Source: Clarkia xantiana subsp. parviflora (taxonomy: Eukaryota > Streptophyta > Magnoliopsida > Myrtales > Onagraceae). From it: DNA of 64,000 nucleotides. The notes below the pieces were generated by a model, which was not told the origin of the DNA, searched no databases, and saw nothing but the letters and a program-made list of their open reading frames with translations. Positions within the stretch are counted from its first letter, which is position 1, and each line of letters starts with the position of its first letter. Location: the NCBI GenBank assembly GCA_036873135.1, contig JAPTYO010000005.1, positions 14,052,166 to 14,116,165 of the forward strand, written 5' to 3'. Position numbers and translations under genes: made by a program. This document shows, piece by piece, positions 1 to 11,114 of this stretch.

Positions 1-2013
1 CGCACACGAGATCACTGTGCTAACGAGCCAGCCTTTGAAGCATTTTTTTAACCGACCGGATGCGTCGGGGAGATTGGTGAAGTGGGCAGTAGAGCTCAGT
101 GAGTTTCGAATACACTTTGCTCCAAGAACGGCCATCAAGGGACAGGCATTGGCGGACTTTATAGCAGAATCTACAGCCCCCGATCTAGAAGAAACGGGCC
201 CTGTAGAGGGGGCAACCATGGAGGTCCCGACAGAAGAACAACCAGAGAGGGCAGAGCAATCAGAACAGCCAAACAAGGAAAATACCTGGGAGATGTACAC
301 GGATGGCTCCGCGAGTTCAGACGGATCAGGAGCGGGCTTTTTGTTGATACCACCGGGTGAAGGTGAACCGCTCCGATACGCCTTGGCTTTAACATTCAAG
401 GCCACAAACAACGAAGCGGAGTATGAAGCTCTTATCACGGGCCTAAAAATTGCTAAAGGCACTGGAATCGATCACTTGAGAGTGAAGTGCGACGCAGCGT
501 TAATCGTGAAACAAGTTCAAGGGCGATACGAAGCAAGGAGTCCGATAATGAAAAAGTATCTACGAGAGGTACAAGCCTTGAAAGAGAGCTTCAAAAGCTT
601 CGATATCGAGGCTATCCCGAGAGAGGAGAACGTAGAGGCAGACGCCTTGAGTAAATTTGCTCTGGGGGCACCCTTGGAAGAAAATCGGAAGGTGCACTTC
701 CTGGAGAAGGTGATCTTATCAAACATCGACCCAACACAGGTGTGCGCCATTAAAGCGAGATCAGAGGAGGAGCCAACTTGGATGACCCCGATAGTCGCGT
801 ACCTGACTACGGGGGCAGTCCCCGATGATAAAGTGGCAGCGGACAGGACACGTAGGATCGCGGCCAATTATGTGATGCTAGACAATCAGCTATACAAGAA
901 AGCCTGGTTCTCGACTCCATACTTGAAGTGTGTGGCAGAACCCGACACCGGTCGAATCCTGAAGGAAATGCATGAGGGGATCGCGGCTTGTCACGAAGGG
1001 GCCCGATCCATTATGAGAAAGGTGTTGAACTTGGGCTACTATTGGCCCACGATGAACAAAGAAGCAACGGCGTTGGTCCGATCATGCGACGCATGCCAGA
1101 GGTACGCCCCGAGTATCATGGCTCCGGCTGCCAACCTGACATCCATCAAGAGCGCTTGGCCCTTCGCGCAGTGGGGCATCGACTTGGTGGGACCTCTTCC
1201 ACAAGCACAAGGACAATGTAAGTATTTACTTGTAGCTATCGATTATTTTTCGAAATGGATAGAGGCGAGGCATTGGCTAGAACAACGGGGAACCAGATCG
1301 TCAAGTTCCTCCAAACCCACATCGTGTCCAGATACGGGATTCCTAAGGTGGTGATCAGCGACAATGGCCCACCGTTTAACGGCTCTCAGGTGAGGGAGTA
1401 TCTGGAAGAACTGAACATTGATCATCGGACCGCCTCCGTACGCCATGCTCAGACTAATGGCCAGGTAGAGTCAGCCAACAAAATCGTGATGGATGGCCTG
1501 AAGAAGAGGGTCTATGCCTTGAAGGGCAAATGGCTGAACGAACTGGAAAACGTACTTTGGGCTGTTAGAACGACACCCAAACGATCAACAGGGGAGACTT
1601 CGTTTGGCCTCGTTTATGGCACGGAAGCTGTCGCCCCTGTGGAGGTAGCTGTGGCGTCCCATCGGATGAGATATTACGAGCCCCTGACGAACGATGAAGT
1701 GAGACGTCTGGACTTGGACCTACTCGAAGAGAAGAGGCGGGAAGCCGACGAAGTCCAAGCACGAATGCGCTTAGCGACAGCCAGGTACTATAATCGGCGA
1801 GTGAAGTCCCGACAGTTCTTCGTCGGGGAGCTGGTTTGGCGTCGCAACGAGTTCACCCTTTTGGATCGAATCAACAAGATGTCACCAAAATGGGAAGGAC
1901 CTTATAAGGTCGTGGGGATGCCAGCTCCGAATGCATACAAGTTGGAAGACCTCGATGGCAGAGCGTTAAAGCATTCTTTTAGTGGCGAACACTTGAAGAA
2001 ACACCATGCTTGA
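1..2013 (+). pseudogene. Tat-type Ty3/gypsy pol 3' part (RNase H, second RNase H, integrase), frameshifted
   Basis: This is the 3' half of the polyprotein of element A; its gag, protease and RT lie before the window. In order it shows the end of the RT-linked RNase H/connection (to about nt 180), a second RNase H (about 285-660, starting YTDGSASSDGSGAG and ending ENVEADALSKFA), the integrase zinc finger (two His near 968-993, CDAC near 1086-1097) and the integrase core with its three acidic sites: GIDLVGP near 1178, ISDNGPPF near 1357 and the Glu of NGQVESANK near 1470. A second RNase H is characteristic of the Tat and related plant lineages. One base is missing near 1263-1268, so the reading frame shifts after FSKWIEA and resumes as EALARTTG; the second part ends with a TGA at 2011-2013. 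The copy cannot make an intact polyprotein. Confidence in the family is high. Confidence 0.93.
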
Positions 2014-2650
2014 AGAAAGTCGCCTTAAGTGGTGCCCGAGAAAGTCGCCTTAAGTGGTGCCCGATAAAGTCGCCTTAAGTGGTGCCCGATAAAGTCGCCT
2101 TAAGTGGTGCCCGATGTAAAATCGCCTTAAGTGGTGTATGCTGTTTATCATTTAATTCGATGTAAGCCAATTTTGTGCCATCAATAAATAAAGAGGTTGC
2201 TTCCAAACAAGAGTTGTTCTTAGATTTATGCTAAGTGTAAAAGTCGCCTTCAGTGGTGCATGAGAAAAGTCGCCTTCAGTGGTGCACGAGGAAAGTCGCC
2301 TTCAGTGGTGCACGAGAAAAGCCGCCTTAAGTGGTGCACGATCCTTAGATTTATTCTAAGTACCAAAAAGTCGCCTTGAGTGGTGCACGATACTAAGTCG
2401 CCTTGAGTGGTGCACGATCTTTAGGTTTATCCTAAGAAATGATTAAGTCGTCTTAAGTGATGCGCGGGACTAAGTCGCCTCGAGTGGTGCACGATCGTTA
2501 GGTTTATCCTAAGTAATGATTAAGTCGCCTTAAGTGGTGCCCGATACTAAGTCGCCTTGAGCGGTGCACGATCTTTAGATTTATTCTAAGTATCCAGAAG
2601 TCGTCTTAAGTGATGCACCCGATGTTAAGTCGCCTTAAGTGGTGCAAGTT
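2014..2650 (+). repeat. 24-bp tandem array downstream of pol (element A)
   Basis: This array has roughly 25 degenerate copies of a unit close to AAGTCGCCTTAAGTGGTGCC plus CGAT, starting directly after the pol stop codon. Some units are separated by a TTTAGATTTATTCTAAG spacer. Each unit contains a CTTAAG palindrome. It lies between pol and the antisense ORF, the same place as the arrays in elements C and E. Hypervariable 3' regions of Tat elements are a known source of new satellites. Confidence 0.9.
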
Positions 2651-2806
2651 ATTAAATCGTCGGGAAGGATGTATGAGAATTAAAGAAGTCACTCGGAGAA
2701 GTGCAACAAAAGATCGGAATAAAAGAAGTCTGATATTGATAAAGGCTCAAAGGCCCGACGACGACACAAGAGAAGAAGATACAAGGACTCTAAAAGATAA
2801 AAGCAT

Positions 2807-5516
2807 TCAAGCTTGGTCCTTGTCGGCAGCATTGACAGCAGCTGGGTCCGCGGAGTCGGTAGCAGAGGGATCCACAGGATTGGCTTCGGGAGGATTGGCT
2901 ATCGGGGCGTCCGCACTTGGAAGCTCAGAGGCGTCTTCGACAATTACGGGAGTACTCCCCCCATCACTCTCCTCGGAAAGAGCAAAATACTTCTTCGCAA
3001 AGGGGGCGAGGGAAGGAGACTTGTCGAAGTTGATGACGTCCCCGTACTCCAGGTGGAGCTCCTCAACGGCGTTGAAGAGAGTGTTCTCCACCTCCGCGCC
3101 AAAGAACTTCATGGCATCAGCTTGGAAGCCCTCCGACCTCCGATAGTCCTCCCGGCCCTTTACCTCCGCTTCGGCCAGCTGCGCAGGAAACCCCGCGATT
3201 AGCTCCTCCAAAGCCTTCTTCTCAAGGACCAGTTGGTCCTCGGCAGCCTTCTTCTCCTGGGTCAGCCTGTCCACGACTGCCCCCCGCTCCTGCCGCTCTT
3301 GCCGCAAGAGCCCCTCGAATTCCGCGATCTGCTGCTGGAGGTCCCGAATCTTCTGATTAAGGACAGCCAGCTCTTTGGCAAGCTTCCCCCGTGAAGACTG
3401 GGAGGCCTTGAGATCCCCCTGAAGCTGCTCGCGGACCCCTCGGTCCCGCTCCCGGGACTCATCATAGGCAATAACGTACCCGATGAGCCGGTTGAAGTCC
3501 CCGAGCTCCTACAAACAAGAAGGAAAAATGTTAAAGGACGAACGACCCGATTTATCATCAAGAGAAAGCAGCGAAGTCTCACCTCTATGCGACGCACAGC
3601 CATTTCTCGAATATCTCGCTGCACAGGTGTCCGATTGAGGTAAATCGGATGCCGCATAGTAGGCGGGATCGAACCCGCCAGCAGATGCAGGGCCAGCTCC
3701 TGGTCCCGCTCCCCTTGTGTAAGCGGGACTCCCTGAAGCGTCTGGATGGGAGTCCAGGGGGCATTCTCCTGAGAAGAGTCGAAGGGCTTGTAGAAGTTCC
3801 CATCAAGAGCAAGAGGAGAGACAGGACGAGGAATGGAAGGGCACGCCTCTGTCTCGGCCCGAGCGGGGGAGGGAGTGAACTCGTGAATAGGCGATGGCTG
3901 CCGCTGCTGCGGAGAAGACGAAGGAGGCGGCCCCTGAGGGGTTGGTTTCAAGGGGGATTGCCCCGCCTTCCGACGCTGTTGAGGGGGGTCAACCCCGCCA
4001 GTCTCCTCGGAGGAGTCCAGAGTTTCCACCTGACGAAACTGTTCGCCAGTGGGAGCCTTCTCTCCAGCTGAGGAAGGCACCCCCGCTGAAGGAGGTGCAT
4101 CTGCGGAAGTAGCAGCACCCGAGGAAGCTCCCGAGCGACCTGCACCTAGAGGATGAAGAGCTTCAGAAAGGTAGTCAGGAAGTTCATCGGGATTCTTACA
4201 CCAAATGATACGTCGGGAGACGTATTGATCCTTCCCGCGGTAATGATAGTAGCCTGCCTTCAAGACTCGGGGAGTTTCACCTCTAAGGATTCTTTTGACA
4301 TCAGCAATGCGGGCTTTTTTGGTCGAGGAAATCAAATCTGACGGAACCATCCTCTTGTATGATTTAATAGCAAGTCGGAGTTGTTTACCTTCTTCAGCAT
4401 TCTGGACATCGAAAAGCTGGTCCAGATCCACCCGCTTCCGCTTGGGCTGCTCCGCTGAAGGAGACCCCGACCTGGCAGCAGCCTTCTTGGCGGACTTCCT
4501 CTTCCGCGAGGGGCGGACAGCATCAGTCACCCCCTGCTTAAGGAATAGATCGGTCAGCACAGATACCTTCTTGGCTGCAAACAATAAACAAAGAAAGGTT
4601 AGGAGTTTACCCAAGAGACCACGTTAGAAGGGCCGTCGAAGAGCTGCCCCCCAGAGACAATACTGAGGAGTCGGATCCCGGCGTGCACCAGGTCCCGCTC
4701 CACAAGGGAATTAGCGTTGAGAGGAGTGTAAGACTCCCCCCAACGATAAAGCTGGATTAGTTGGAGAGTCTCGAAATCCTCGTCAGCATAAGTGTGGAAA
4801 GCAGGCGGAGGGTATGCTACCACCTCCCACCGAGGCCAGGGAATTGAAGAATGTTGGATGAAGAAGTAGCTCTTCTTCCAGCTACTGTTGTCGGACCCTG
4901 TATCGATCAAAAGTCCCCGACCCTTGACCACCTTCCAGGTGTCACTGGTCCAACCATACCGGGCAAGCTGCTGCTTACTCCACTTGGGCATCCGAGGGTA
5001 GAATGCGCAAACCCCCGCCTCGTTGCATTTCAGCCCATAGAAGGTTCTGAAGAGTTGGAGGCTGTAGACCCACTTCTGTCAGAGACAGAGGACTTGAAAG
5101 GCGTTCCAGAGACGGATGGCATGAGGGGAGAAGGTAGTGGGGTGTGTTCTGTAATGATGGCACAGCTCTACTAGGTTACCGCAAAAGGGGAACCTGATCC
5201 CCGCTGATATTTGTCCCGTAGAGACAAATACCTCCCCTTTCTGGGGACGAGTAACCTCAGGGTCACTCGAGGGACGATGTCGAGGATATGGGAAACGAGG
5301 TTCCCAGGTAATGGTGATGCAACCCTCTCGGAGAGCTGCATCATAAGCGGTAGTGGAAATCTCATTGGGAGCATAATCAAATTTAAAGGGTTTTCTCCCC
5401 TCAGAGCTGGAACCGCTGTCTGAAAAGCAACCAGGGCAAGAAAATACAGTGGGACTCTTGGAAAATTAGAAAGAAAAAGACAAACAAGCAACGAAGAGGG
5501 ATTCCTTACCAGACAT
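2807..5516 (-). pseudogene. Antisense ORF of element A (gypsy-type 'putative transposase' domain plus coiled coil), spliced, one nonsense codon
   Basis: This gene runs against the retrotransposon. My exon model on the minus strand is 5516-5510 (ATGTCTG), 5419-4611, 4569-3583 and 3508-2807, about 834 codons. It begins MSDSGSSSEGRKPFKFDY, followed by a domain like the plant 'putative gypsy-type transposon' family (GNLVELCHHYRTHPTTFSP) and a basic stretch (SRKRKSAKKAAAR) that could be a nuclear signal. Next come a Pro/Ser-rich linker, a long coiled coil (QERQERGAVVDRLTQEKKA region) and an acidic Ala/Pro tail. Donor GTAAGG with acceptor TTTTCAG bounds intron 1, and donor GTGAGA with acceptor TTTGTAG bounds intron 3. 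The intron 2 acceptor is uncertain: the strongest AG (before 4574) breaks the frame, while an AG 5 nt further keeps it. An in-frame TGA at 5079-5081 interrupts the domain. Extra antisense ORFs are known in Tat elements; their function is unknown. Confidence 0.8.
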
Positions 5517-5671
5517 GATGAAGTAGAGGTTGAAGGAGATGAGCGAAACGTCGCCGGAAAAACGGTTGAGGAAACTTCAAAGACCTTTGAAATCACAGAG
5601 ATTGGAATCGCAGGGGAATCGCAGAGAGCTTTTGAGAATTCGAAGACGGTAAAAGTTAAATTGTGACTATA

Positions 5672-5686
5672 GCTAGGGTTTTATAG
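5672..5686 (-). promoter_or_regulatory. TATA box of the antisense ORF in element A
   Basis: CTATAAAACCCTAGC reads on the minus strand about 155 bp before the antisense ATG. Element F has CTATAAAACCCC at the same relative place (63531-63542), so the antisense gene appears to have its own promoter separate from the LTR. Confidence 0.6.
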
Positions 5687-6049
5687 TCGAAGAAGACAGT
5701 TGAAAGGACACTTCGATCCGAGTCGTCGAAGAGTCTTGATCTGGACCGTTGAGATGAAACATGCAGAAGGACAACGGGCGTAATGATGAAACGGCCTGAA
5801 AAGCACTTTTCAGAAAAGGACAGACGCGAAAAATCAGGCACGTGGGTCGAAAACGTCACTCCATTATCTGCTGCATTTAATGCACTAGGAAACCGAAGAG
5901 ACCCTTGGGATATAACAGTTATCTACAAAACCCTGAGGAAACGTGGAGGAGAAGACTGATAAACTAAATAACTGAACCGAGGAAAAGATCCCCGACTCTA
6001 GTATTAGAAAATCGGGAGTTGGAAGACACGACGAACTAAAAGTCCCTCA

Positions 6050-6063
6050 TGTCTTGGGGGAAA
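6050..6063 (+). other. Polypurine tract of element A
   Basis: The purine run TCTTGGGGGAAA lies immediately before the TG start of the 3' LTR, the expected plus-strand primer site. Element F has the matching GTCTTGGGGGCTAA next to its LTR. Confidence 0.75.
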
Positions 6064-6761
6064 TGGATGGGTTTGACTACAGCCGTCAGGCCTTTTAACG
6101 GCGAGGAAACGACAAACAGGCCCACCAGGCCCAGAGTAAAGGTCAAGATGACTTTAGAGAAGGGTCCCGACGAAGGGAGTCCCGACGAAGCAAGGTCCCG
6201 ACAGAGTCGGTCCCGACGGTCGAGCTAGAAGCTCCCGATGAGAAGCCTTTAAGTAGGCCCCGATGATGAATCCCTGAGAATGATAGGCCCTGTCACGATG
6301 ACGAGGGGCCCCGAGCGGTGATACAACGAGATAACTCTGGAGTCCCCGACGGGAGTCGGGACTCGTTATCAGAGGATAAGGCCAAGATATGCGGGGCGTG
6401 GCCGAGATATGCGGAACGTGGTTAAGATACACGGAGCGTGGCCGAGATACGCGGGGCATGGCTAAGATACGTGGGATCACGTCCGAGATATGCGGGACAC
6501 GGGCTAACCACCCCTAACGGTTCGCCAGGTACCTGAGGCATCTCTCTGTCTATAAAAGGGCAGGAGATCACCTCAGAAAGACTTACGTTGAGTTGAATAC
6601 ACTCTGAGTTTATTACTTACCAGTCAAACGAAATACTCATTTAAGCATCGGACAGGGATTCTGGGTCACCGCCCGGTCTATCCCCTCTTGCAGGATTGCG
6701 TGGAGCAAAGGAGCTAGGATTGCCGTCAAAGTCCGTGCCAGAGTTCCACCGTGATCCAACA
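6064..6761 (+). repeat. 3' LTR of element A (698 bp)
   Basis: The LTR begins TGGATGGGTTTGAC after the polypurine tract and ends CCGTGATCCAACA. A TATAAAA box at 6551-6557 is followed by the motif TTAAGCATCGGACAGG at 6641-6656. It aligns along its length with the LTR of element F at 62534-63186 (opposite strand). Short GC-rich runs based on TCCCGACGA and on CGTGGCCGAGATA fill the first half. The 5' LTR is outside the window. Confidence 0.85.
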
Positions 6762-8043
6762 GCATCAAGACGACAAGTGACTACGCCTAAAGTTATTGGG
6801 CAATCCTCGTCAACCAAAAACCCGCCAAGAAGGAAAATCATGCATATCGACTAAAAAGCTTCTACGCGAAGATACGGGGAATTCTACATCAAACACCCAT
6901 GGAAATGGAAAATTCGCCTAAATTATGGACAAACGACGATAATGATGGAAATCAATCAGCAATTACTCGACGTATAAACATCAACAAGCAGTCCCACATG
7001 TCGACAACGAAAAATGACTTAAACAAACAACAACACGGTGACATCGGCATTCAAGTCGAAGCTGTCCTAAGAATTCGAGTTTCCAAACTACCTCAAAACG
7101 TGAAGAAAGGTATTCCAATGGACTCCCCTCGTCGAGACGATTCCGGAAAGGTAAGGACCGCAACGAGGCGAGGCCGGGAAGGCGGCGCGTGGGCCACACG
7201 CTTCGGCGAAGCAGCTCCACTCGCGGCGGCGCGTGAGGGCGCGTGCGGGGTCTTCTGGCGGCTCCGAAGGTGGCGCTGGAATCCTTGGGACGAACCGAGT
7301 CGAATGATGGTGTCAACTTCCAAAAATAAGCCAAAAATCAGACTCGAAACTGTCAAAACGTATCTCGGCTCCACGACGGCAAAGAAATTTTGCACACAAA
7401 AGCAATTTCGGGAAAGGGTGAATGAATTACCTGCAAAGGGAGTGGAATGGTGAACTCCTAGGATGCTGGAAGGATAAATGGGGATGTGTGTATTTACTAA
7501 TCCCAAAGAGATGCTTTGTGGATAAGGATCAAAGGATTAGTTTACCTACACTCAAGACTAAACCCCTACGGTATACTCTACCCTCTTCTCTTAAAATATC
7601 TACTCCTATACATGTCTTGACATTGCACGTATCAAATCCATTACTATACACGTATGTTGCAATCACATGATTCATGATTCGGTAATCACTTAGTCATTTT
7701 AGAAACGTACGATTTCTATTTCTTGCATTACATAATTACAATTTTGCCATGACTATTACTTATGTACGCATATGGATAGATACATGTTCGCATAGCACAT
7801 TACCGTTTGCTCATGTCTCCGACGATAATCATATTCGCACATATACATTTCCTATTGCACTAACCATGATGATAAGAAACAAAGCCATTCGGCCGGAAAA
7901 TCAAGCGACGGACGAAATCAAGATGCTTGCGTCCGACCAACGATCAAAACCGAAAGGTTAGCGTCAAACCCAAATTGGACAAATATCCTAACTTAAAATA
8001 GAGTCAAGGAAGGTTCTAAACCGTTACTTGACTCGGGGGCAAG
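6762..8043 (+). mobile_element. 3' internal region of Tat element B (antisense leader region)
   Basis: No convincing ORF is present. The segment runs from the end of LTR A to a polypurine tract (GACTCGGGGGCAAG, 8030-8043) directly before the LTR at 8044. It includes a GC-rich low-complexity block (7135-7290) that, on the minus strand, sits where elements D and E have similar GC-rich blocks. I read it as the 5' end of an antisense transcription unit whose body lies outside the window, on the far side of inserted element A. Element A would then be nested inside B. Confidence 0.6.
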
Positions 8044-8823
8044 TGATGGATAAATGTCCAATTCGGGTTCGTGTTTACATTCCGGGCCTCGTCGACACGT
8101 CAAAAATTACATCTCGGTTTAAAAACATCTCCCACGGTATCAAAACGGTCCGGAAGCGCGTTTACGCGCGTCCGGACCGGACCTCCGGGTTGCGTGGCGA
8201 TTTGGACCTCGCCGAATTGCCCAAATTCGACGAGGTCCGGATTGCCTTACGGGTATCGCGCTATTACCGTATCCGCGATTACCGTTACACGTAGAGAAGT
8301 CAAGTTCGCACATTACCAACATGGATGACGGTTACCGCATGATCTTGAACCGTCATCAAACCGCTTTAAAACCGGGTCCGGTCCCAAGAAAGCCTATAAA
8401 TAGGAGGTCTTGGCCACCCATTTTCACACATTCTCTCATTTGCCCAACTTTGGTATTTTGAACTCTGACTTCTCTCTAGAAATTCTCTCTCTCTAGAAAT
8501 TACATTTTTGCCACTATAGTGACTTAAGCATCGGAGAGGGCTCCGCTAGCACCACCCCCCCCCCTCTCCGTGCTAGCATTGGTCCTTTGTGCAGGATCCG
8601 ACGCCCGAGTCACAACCTTTCCGGGTCACAACCTTTCCGGGTCACAACCTTTCCGAATCACAACCTTACCGAGTCACAGCCGTACCGACGCACAGACCTC
8701 ATACGGGAGCAAGTCCGAACACTCGTCAGTGGCCCAACCTCCTCCTAACGGAAGGGTTGCAAAAGCCCGCACAACCACGCGAACAGACGCGTCCCCACGA
8801 CCTTGTTCAATCCGGACGCAACA
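8044..8823 (+). repeat. 3' LTR of element B (780 bp)
   Basis: The LTR starts TGATGGATAAATGTCC straight after the polypurine tract and most likely ends CCGGACGCAACA. It carries CCTATAAATAGG (8392-8403), CT-rich leader sequence, TTAAGCATCGGAGAGGG (8524-8540) and a stem-loop: GCTAGCAC 8545-8552, C-rich loop, GTGCTAGC 8570-8577. Its opening resembles the LTRs of elements D and E, so the three belong to related families. A five-fold CACAACCTTTCCGGGT-type repeat lies at 8610-8690. Confidence 0.8.
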
Positions 8824-9540
8824 ATTGGCAAATGGCATCTGTATATATTATAAATTCTGAAGTAAAGATAAAAACAGAGTGAATGCGGAGCTGATGATTT
8901 TATTTTTACGATAATCGATGTATGTTTGACAATTGAGTTAAGGTTTTGTAGTCATTAACTCCATAGCATTTTTTGCACTAGGGAGCTGAGGGTTTTCAAC
9001 TCGCAATTAAAATTTCGTACCGTTCAAGATTCAATGTATCCAATTAATCGCAATTAAAATTTTTCCTGATTTCGAACCATTCAAGATTCAATGTATGCAA
9101 TTAATCGCAATTAACATTTCAGATTGTTCAAGATTTAATGTATGTAGTTAATCGAATTAAATTTTCGCTGCATTTTAAGAGACGCTTGACGCGGAGCCGG
9201 CGAACGAAGATACCAGGCGGTACAGGCGGCTGACAGTGTCAGTGGCAGAACCATCTCTATCTCTGGCGAGATATCGCTGGTGGTCATCGAAGCCATAACT
9301 GTTGATTAACAGACGCTTGACACAGGTCCGACGACCATATGTAGCATGCAGTATGTGCATCTAAAATATATTTGTAAATTTGGGCAATGGTATTTTATGG
9401 TTCAAAATTTTCAATCTTTCGTTTACTTTTTCAAATTTTAAACTGATATTTTATTTAAAAATAGTGTTTCAACATATTACAAATAGTCAGTATAAATTTT
9501 ATCGAATATTAGTTTGTTAATTATACATATTTGGTAAATT
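8824..9540. other. AT-rich intergenic DNA with a short tandem repeat
   Basis: No gene is recognised. At about 9000-9165 there are three imperfect copies of a 55-60-bp unit containing GTTCAAGATTCAATGTAT and AATTAATCGCAATTAA. The GC-richer stretch 9175-9360 has an open frame on the minus strand that matches nothing I know. Confidence 0.5.
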
Positions 9541-9543
9541 ACC

Positions 9544-9571
9544 CCGCGCGATGCGCGGAAAATGCACCTAG
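9544..9571 (+). mobile_element. Helitron 3' end
   Basis: A GC hairpin (CCGCGC 9544-9549, loop GAT, GCGCGG 9553-9558) is followed 9 bases later by CTAG (9568-9571) and then T. This is the standard 3' terminus of plant Helitrons, which insert between A and T. The 5' end (TC) was not located. Confidence 0.7.
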
Positions 9572-10534
9572 TTTAAAAATAAAATTTAACATGCAATTTT
9601 ATATTTAATTGTTGTTTTAGGGACATTTTTAATTGAGCCTTTGCGAAACAAAATTAACAAACTGCAAAATGCAAGGAAACCCCATAATTAACGTAGGCTA
9701 GCTAGTAACTAGTATTGGAAAAAAAAAAAAAAAAAACAACAACGTTAACAGGCAATAGAAAAAAAAAATGTAGACTAGTTTAATTAAATAATATATAAAA
9801 GAGAACGTTTAAAGTAAGGAGACCCTTTCAAACGGAAGAAAATAGAGGTCAATCTCAGAACACACGTCAGTATTTCTCTTAATTTTAGTAGAGTGCATCA
9901 CATGTGATTTCTTTCACATGCTTGAGTATGTAATCGTTTCTTTTAGCAATTTATTTTTTAAATTTAGTTAAGTTTACTTAACATATATATATATATATAT
10001 TCTTTATTAGCACATTTTCTTATCTGAATAATTTTATAAGAACTTTATATTTAAGATATGATAATTTACAGTACTTTTGTGGATTTTTTTTTTCTAAAAC
10101 CCTTTTGGGACAGGTGAACCCTAGAAGGTAAATGTGTTTAATAAATTTTATACGTTTTTTTCTTCTAAAAACCTATTAATTAGGTGAACAGTTAGGCCGG
10201 GTGAAGCCTATAGCATAAATGAGTTTATAAGCATTCTTATGTAAAAAATTATGTAGGGAAAGATAATATAAATAATGTAAACTATATTATTATGTAAATT
10301 ATATAGTAAAAAATATTATATAAGTGTTTAAACATAAAATTTATCCCAAAAACAATGCTAAAGGCAATAAGAACATAAATTAGGAGCGGCAGTGCTAAGG
10401 TAATTATCTATCTAAAAAATAATATTAAATTTAAATTAGGAGATAATTATCGATTATGCATTTAACAAATTTATGATGTAACGAATGATATGGCCGATTT
10501 TAAATGAACTCTATTTTTTAGTGTTTTAAGAACA
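9572..10534. other. AT-rich intergenic DNA, nothing recognised
   Basis: Low-complexity AT-rich sequence with an A-run at 9720-9736 and a TA microsatellite at 9981-9999. I see no gene, RNA or element boundary in it. Confidence 0.5.
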
Positions 10535-10950
10535 TCCACAGTGGTATTACGTAAAGATTACGTAAACGTGGGTCCTACATGTTTATTTAAGTAAAGCAAT
10601 AAAAACTATCTACAGTGGTTTTACATAGCATTCCTTAATGATGGGACCCACACGTAAATTTATGTTTTTACATAAAGCATTCCTTAAATTTAAGTAATGC
10701 ACTATGTATTACGTAACTAATTTTTTATTATAAATTAATTCATTTTATAATTAATGTTAATATCTTATTGGTGGTTGTTGGAAAATATAATAATAAAATA
10801 TATTTAAGGAATATATTTAAGTAATACGATTGTAGAGAAAATATTTTTTACGTTTGTCTTAAATTTACGTATTACTTAAAGTGTACATAAATGTCTACGT
10901 GGCAATTTTAAAGAATACAATTTATATAAAACCATTGTGGATACCCACAT
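10535..10950. mobile_element. Probable MITE with short imperfect terminal repeats
   Basis: The left end ATCCACAGTGGTATTACGTA and the right end (ACCATTGTGGAT, inverted) form imperfect terminal repeats around AT-rich DNA rich in TTACGTAA and TTAAGTAA motifs. A second CTACAGTGGTTTTACATA lies inside. A clear target duplication was not found, so the superfamily is left open. Confidence 0.45.
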
Positions 10951-11114
10951 AACTATTTCTCTTTATTTTATTAGTATGTCTGATCAATTTCGGTTATCTA
11001 GTGTGTTGATAATTTAATACAATAAAATAAAATGATAACCCAAACGAGATACACAACATCATGTTTAAAGTAACATTTAGATGGGACAATTTGACTGATA
11101 ATTAATTGTCAGCT

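Noticed and set aside
8821..8835. AATTGGCA after LTR B as a primer binding site
   Set aside because: Only TTGGC matches, and the polypurine tract upstream shows this is a 3' LTR.
8610..8860. Repeat-rich ORFs in LTR B as coding
   Set aside because: They come from a five-fold CACAACCTTTCCGGGT repeat near the LTR end.
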